Assembly (NCBI RefSeq): GCF_001562425.1
Contig: NZ_LOED01000012.1
Location: forward strand, 1-64,000
Reading direction: 5' to 3'
DNA: 64,000 nt
Source of the DNA: Fervidicola ferrireducens
GTDB lineage: Bacteria; Bacillota; Thermosediminibacteria; Thermosediminibacterales; Thermosediminibacteraceae
Part shown: positions 62,703 through 64,000 of the stretch, piece after piece
How the letters are laid out: the number at the start of each line of letters is the position of its first letter
Position numbering within the stretch: position 1 is the first letter of the stretch
The notes under the pieces: model-generated
Told to the model about the DNA's origin: nothing
The model's database searches: none
Seen by the model: only the letters and a program-made list of their open reading frames with translations
Position numbers and translations under genes: made by a program

Positions 62703-62731
62703 TTGAATTATGGCCGAAGATATGGTAAGAT
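62703..62731 (+). promoter_or_regulatory. Promoter of tRNA-Leu(CAA)
   Basis: TTGAAT (62703-62708) and TAAGAT (62726-62731) with a 17-base spacer lie 14 bases before the tRNA. Confidence 0.55.
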
Positions 62732-62745
62732 AATAGTGCGGTTGT

Positions 62746-62833
62746 GCCGAAGTGGTGGAACTGGCAGACGCGCCGGACTCAAAATCCGGTGGCCGATGAG
62801 GCCGTGTGGGTTCGACTCCCACCTTCGGCACCA
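62746..62833 (+). tRNA. tRNA-Leu (anticodon CAA)
   Basis: This class II tRNA has 88 bases with encoded CCA. The acceptor stem GCCGAAG pairs with CTTCGGC. The anticodon stem CCGGA/TCCGG holds the loop CTCAAAA, giving CAA. Its acceptor and D-arm are almost identical to those of the tRNA-Leu(CAG) at 55986. The integrase next to it suggests that its 3' end is an attachment site. Confidence 0.96.
62814..62833. other. Probable attachment site core within tRNA-Leu 3' end
   Basis: The 3' end of the tRNA (T-arm and acceptor strand) faces the integrase gene, 87 bases away. Tyrosine integrases commonly use this part of a tRNA as attB and rebuild it on insertion. The second copy would lie outside the window, so core limits are a guess. 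Confidence 0.45.
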
Positions 62834-62894
62834 GGAATATCAAGGCTTCCGGGGTTTGTAGGAGTACCTCGGAGCTTTAATTTATACCCTTAAG

Positions 62895-62914
62895 TACTGC
62901 AATTTTACTGCAAT
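62895..62914. repeat. Direct repeat near the integrase (possible arm sites)
   Basis: TACTGCAAT occurs at 62895-62903 and again at 62906-62914, an 11-base period. Its place between the tRNA attachment region and the end of int is where arm-type integrase or excisionase sites are found. Confidence 0.45.
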
Positions 62915-62919
62915 CCGTT

Positions 62920-64000
62920 TCAACGTTGCTCGCCTTGCGTTGTAGCAGGGCCTTTTTTATTGCCTAAAAGCCCATTAAGTGACTTTGCCGCCATTTCCTG
63001 CAAGCTAGGTATTAGGTGACTGTAAAGGTCAAGGGTCATGGTTATGGATGAATGGCCTAATCGCTCTTGCACTATCTTTGGGTGGACGCCACGGGCAAGT
63101 AAAAGGGTAGCATGGGTATGGCGTAAATCATGCAATCTCACTTTAGGTAATCCAGCTTTAACTAAAAGCCTCTGAAAGTGCTTTGTGAATTCCCTCGGGT
63201 CTAAAGGGCTTCCATCTTCCTTGCAAAATACAAGGCCGTTGTCGTTATAAGCCTCTCCCATTATTAACTTTTCTTGCAATTGCCGTTTTCTGTGAGCTTT
63301 AAGCTCTCTTACGGCGTCATCGGTAAGGTATATGCTCCTCCTTCCGCTCTTGCTTTTGGTCGTTTCCTCCAAAGAAAGGCCGTCTTTAAGGGCTAGTAAT
63401 TGCCTTTTCACGGTGATTATTCCCTTCTCGAGGTCTACGCAATCCCAGCAAAGGCCCAATAATTCGCCACGCCGCAAGCCGGTGGTAACTGCAAGAACAT
63501 AGGCCGCAAAAAGCCGGTCATCTCTGGCGACATCGAAGAATCTTTGTAGTTCTTCCTCAGTTAAGGGCCTCATTTGCTTGTTTTGTATGGTCGGCGGGTT
63601 TGTGGAATCGGCCACGTTCCGGGCAATAAGGCCTTCCTTAACTGCCTGCTGTAAGGCCTGGCGTATAACTGCATGGAAGTAACGCACAACTCGAGTGGAT
63701 AGGCCGCCTTTCCCATCGGCTCTGCCGTTTTCCAGCTTATCGTTATAAAAAGATTGTATCATGTGCGGTTGCAGTTTCGCCAGAGGAATGTTCCCTAAAG
63801 CCGGTTTTATGTGGACGTTGATTAGCATTTCATAGCTTTCGTAAGTGCTCGGTTTTAGCTGGCCCTTTTTGTAGTTCACAAGCCACTTATCTAACCACTC
63901 GCCAAAGGTCATTTCAGAAGGTTCAACATATACGCCTTGGTTAATATCCTGTAATATCTTCGCCAGCTTGTCGGCCACTTCCTTCCGGGTCTTTCCGTAA
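62920..64000 (-). CDS. int: Tyrosine site-specific integrase (N-terminus beyond the window)
   Basis: At least 359 residues are visible and the frame runs off the right edge. A SAM-like core-binding domain (FGEWLDKWLVNYKKGQLKPS) precedes the catalytic domain. Catalytic residues are seen: Arg in TTGLRRGELLGL, HxxR in LHDLRHTHATLL, His in RLGHSSITMTLDL and Tyr in LYSHL. The missing part should be the arm-binding N-terminus. The gene points toward tRNA-Leu(CAA), the usual geometry for phage-like or ICE elements inserted at a tRNA; the element body must lie to the right. Confidence 0.93.
   Translation of the reverse strand, partial: YGKTRKEVADKLAKILQDINQGVYVEPSEMTFGEWLDKWLVNYKKGQLKPSTYESYEMLINVHIKPALGNIPLAKLQPHMIQSFYNDKLENGRADGKGGLSTRVVRYFHAVIRQALQQAVKEGLIARNVADSTNPPTIQNKQMRPLTEEELQRFFDVARDDRLFAAYVLAVTTGLRRGELLGLCWDCVDLEKGIITVKRQLLALKDGLSLEETTKSKSGRRSIYLTDDAVRELKAHRKRQLQEKLIMGEAYNDNGLVFCKEDGSPLDPREFTKHFQRLLVKAGLPKVRLHDLRHTHATLLLARGVHPKIVQERLGHSSITMTLDLYSHLIPSLQEMAAKSLNGLLGNKKGPATTQGEQR

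Noticed and set aside
62610-62843. Short minus-strand frame across tRNA-Leu(CAA), and a similar one at 55946-56140
   Set aside because: They encode the VPKVGxEPTR pattern that arises from reading tRNA-Leu genes backwards; a common false gene.

Overview
The window looks like the chromosome of an anaerobic, probably thermophilic member of the Clostridia (Firmicutes). The evidence is a complete D-proline reductase (Stickland) cluster with an in-frame UGA selenocysteine codon, strong AGGAGG ribosome binding sites, a short thermophile-type hybrid cluster protein, and a stressosome locus of the kind described in Moorella. Thermosediminibacter-like genera are a reasonable guess; that is inference only.

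Layout. 1-291: right end of an IS200/IS605-type element cut by the window edge. 322-4910: two carbohydrate genes, including a 1183-residue glycosyltransferase/GH130 fusion. 4974-5864: a radical SAM protein on the minus strand. 6021-9742: an FMN riboswitch followed by ribD-ribE-ribBA-ribH. 9858-15117: ftsE-ftsX, an M23 peptidase, a carboxy-terminal protease and a MinJ-like PDZ membrane protein, a cell-division and wall-remodelling set. 15385-26369: proline reductase region, with a small protein, the sigma-54 activator prdR, then prdC-prdA-small-prdB(Sec)-prdD-prdE-prdF, a TSUP permease, an NSS symporter and its 33-residue small subunit. Two sigma-54 promoters, before prdR and before prdC, fit a PrdR-controlled circuit. 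26473-30059: a heterodimeric ABC exporter. 30149-34970: uvrB-uvrA.

35146-50409 is the most interesting part. Fifteen kilobases on one strand hold a stressosome (RsbR, RsbS, RsbT, and an ATPase-PP2C phosphatase), a diguanylate cyclase with an RsbU-like N-terminal domain, an HD protein and an HD-GYP protein. A chemosensory system follows: a soluble receptor with two signalling hairpins, a protein with three CheW domains, CheB, a HEAT-repeat protein, CheR, CheY, and a CheA whose first 137 residues contain no histidine. The missing phosphotransfer domain is supplied by the next gene, a separate Hpt-P2 protein with a STAS-like tail. Stressosome switching, c-di-GMP turnover and chemosensory phosphorelay seem to be joined in one locus.

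50444-57908: a LysR regulator divergent from an Old Yellow Enzyme-type reductase and a hydrolase, PadR with a FetA/FetB-like transporter, tRNA-Leu(CAG), a small protein, an L,D-transpeptidase and a glycosyltransferase. 57961-61252 is a wrecked sigma-54-dependent locus of acetoin-dehydrogenase type. A lipoyl-dihydrolipoamide dehydrogenase gene is fused by deletion to the middle of a sigma-54 activator, and the activator's Fis domain is then split by a second IS200/IS605 element whose tnpB carries a TGA in place of an expected Trp codon. 61295-62581: hcp with an HcpR-type operator. 62746-64000: tRNA-Leu(CAA) with an adjacent tyrosine integrase, the likely edge of an integrated element that continues beyond the window.
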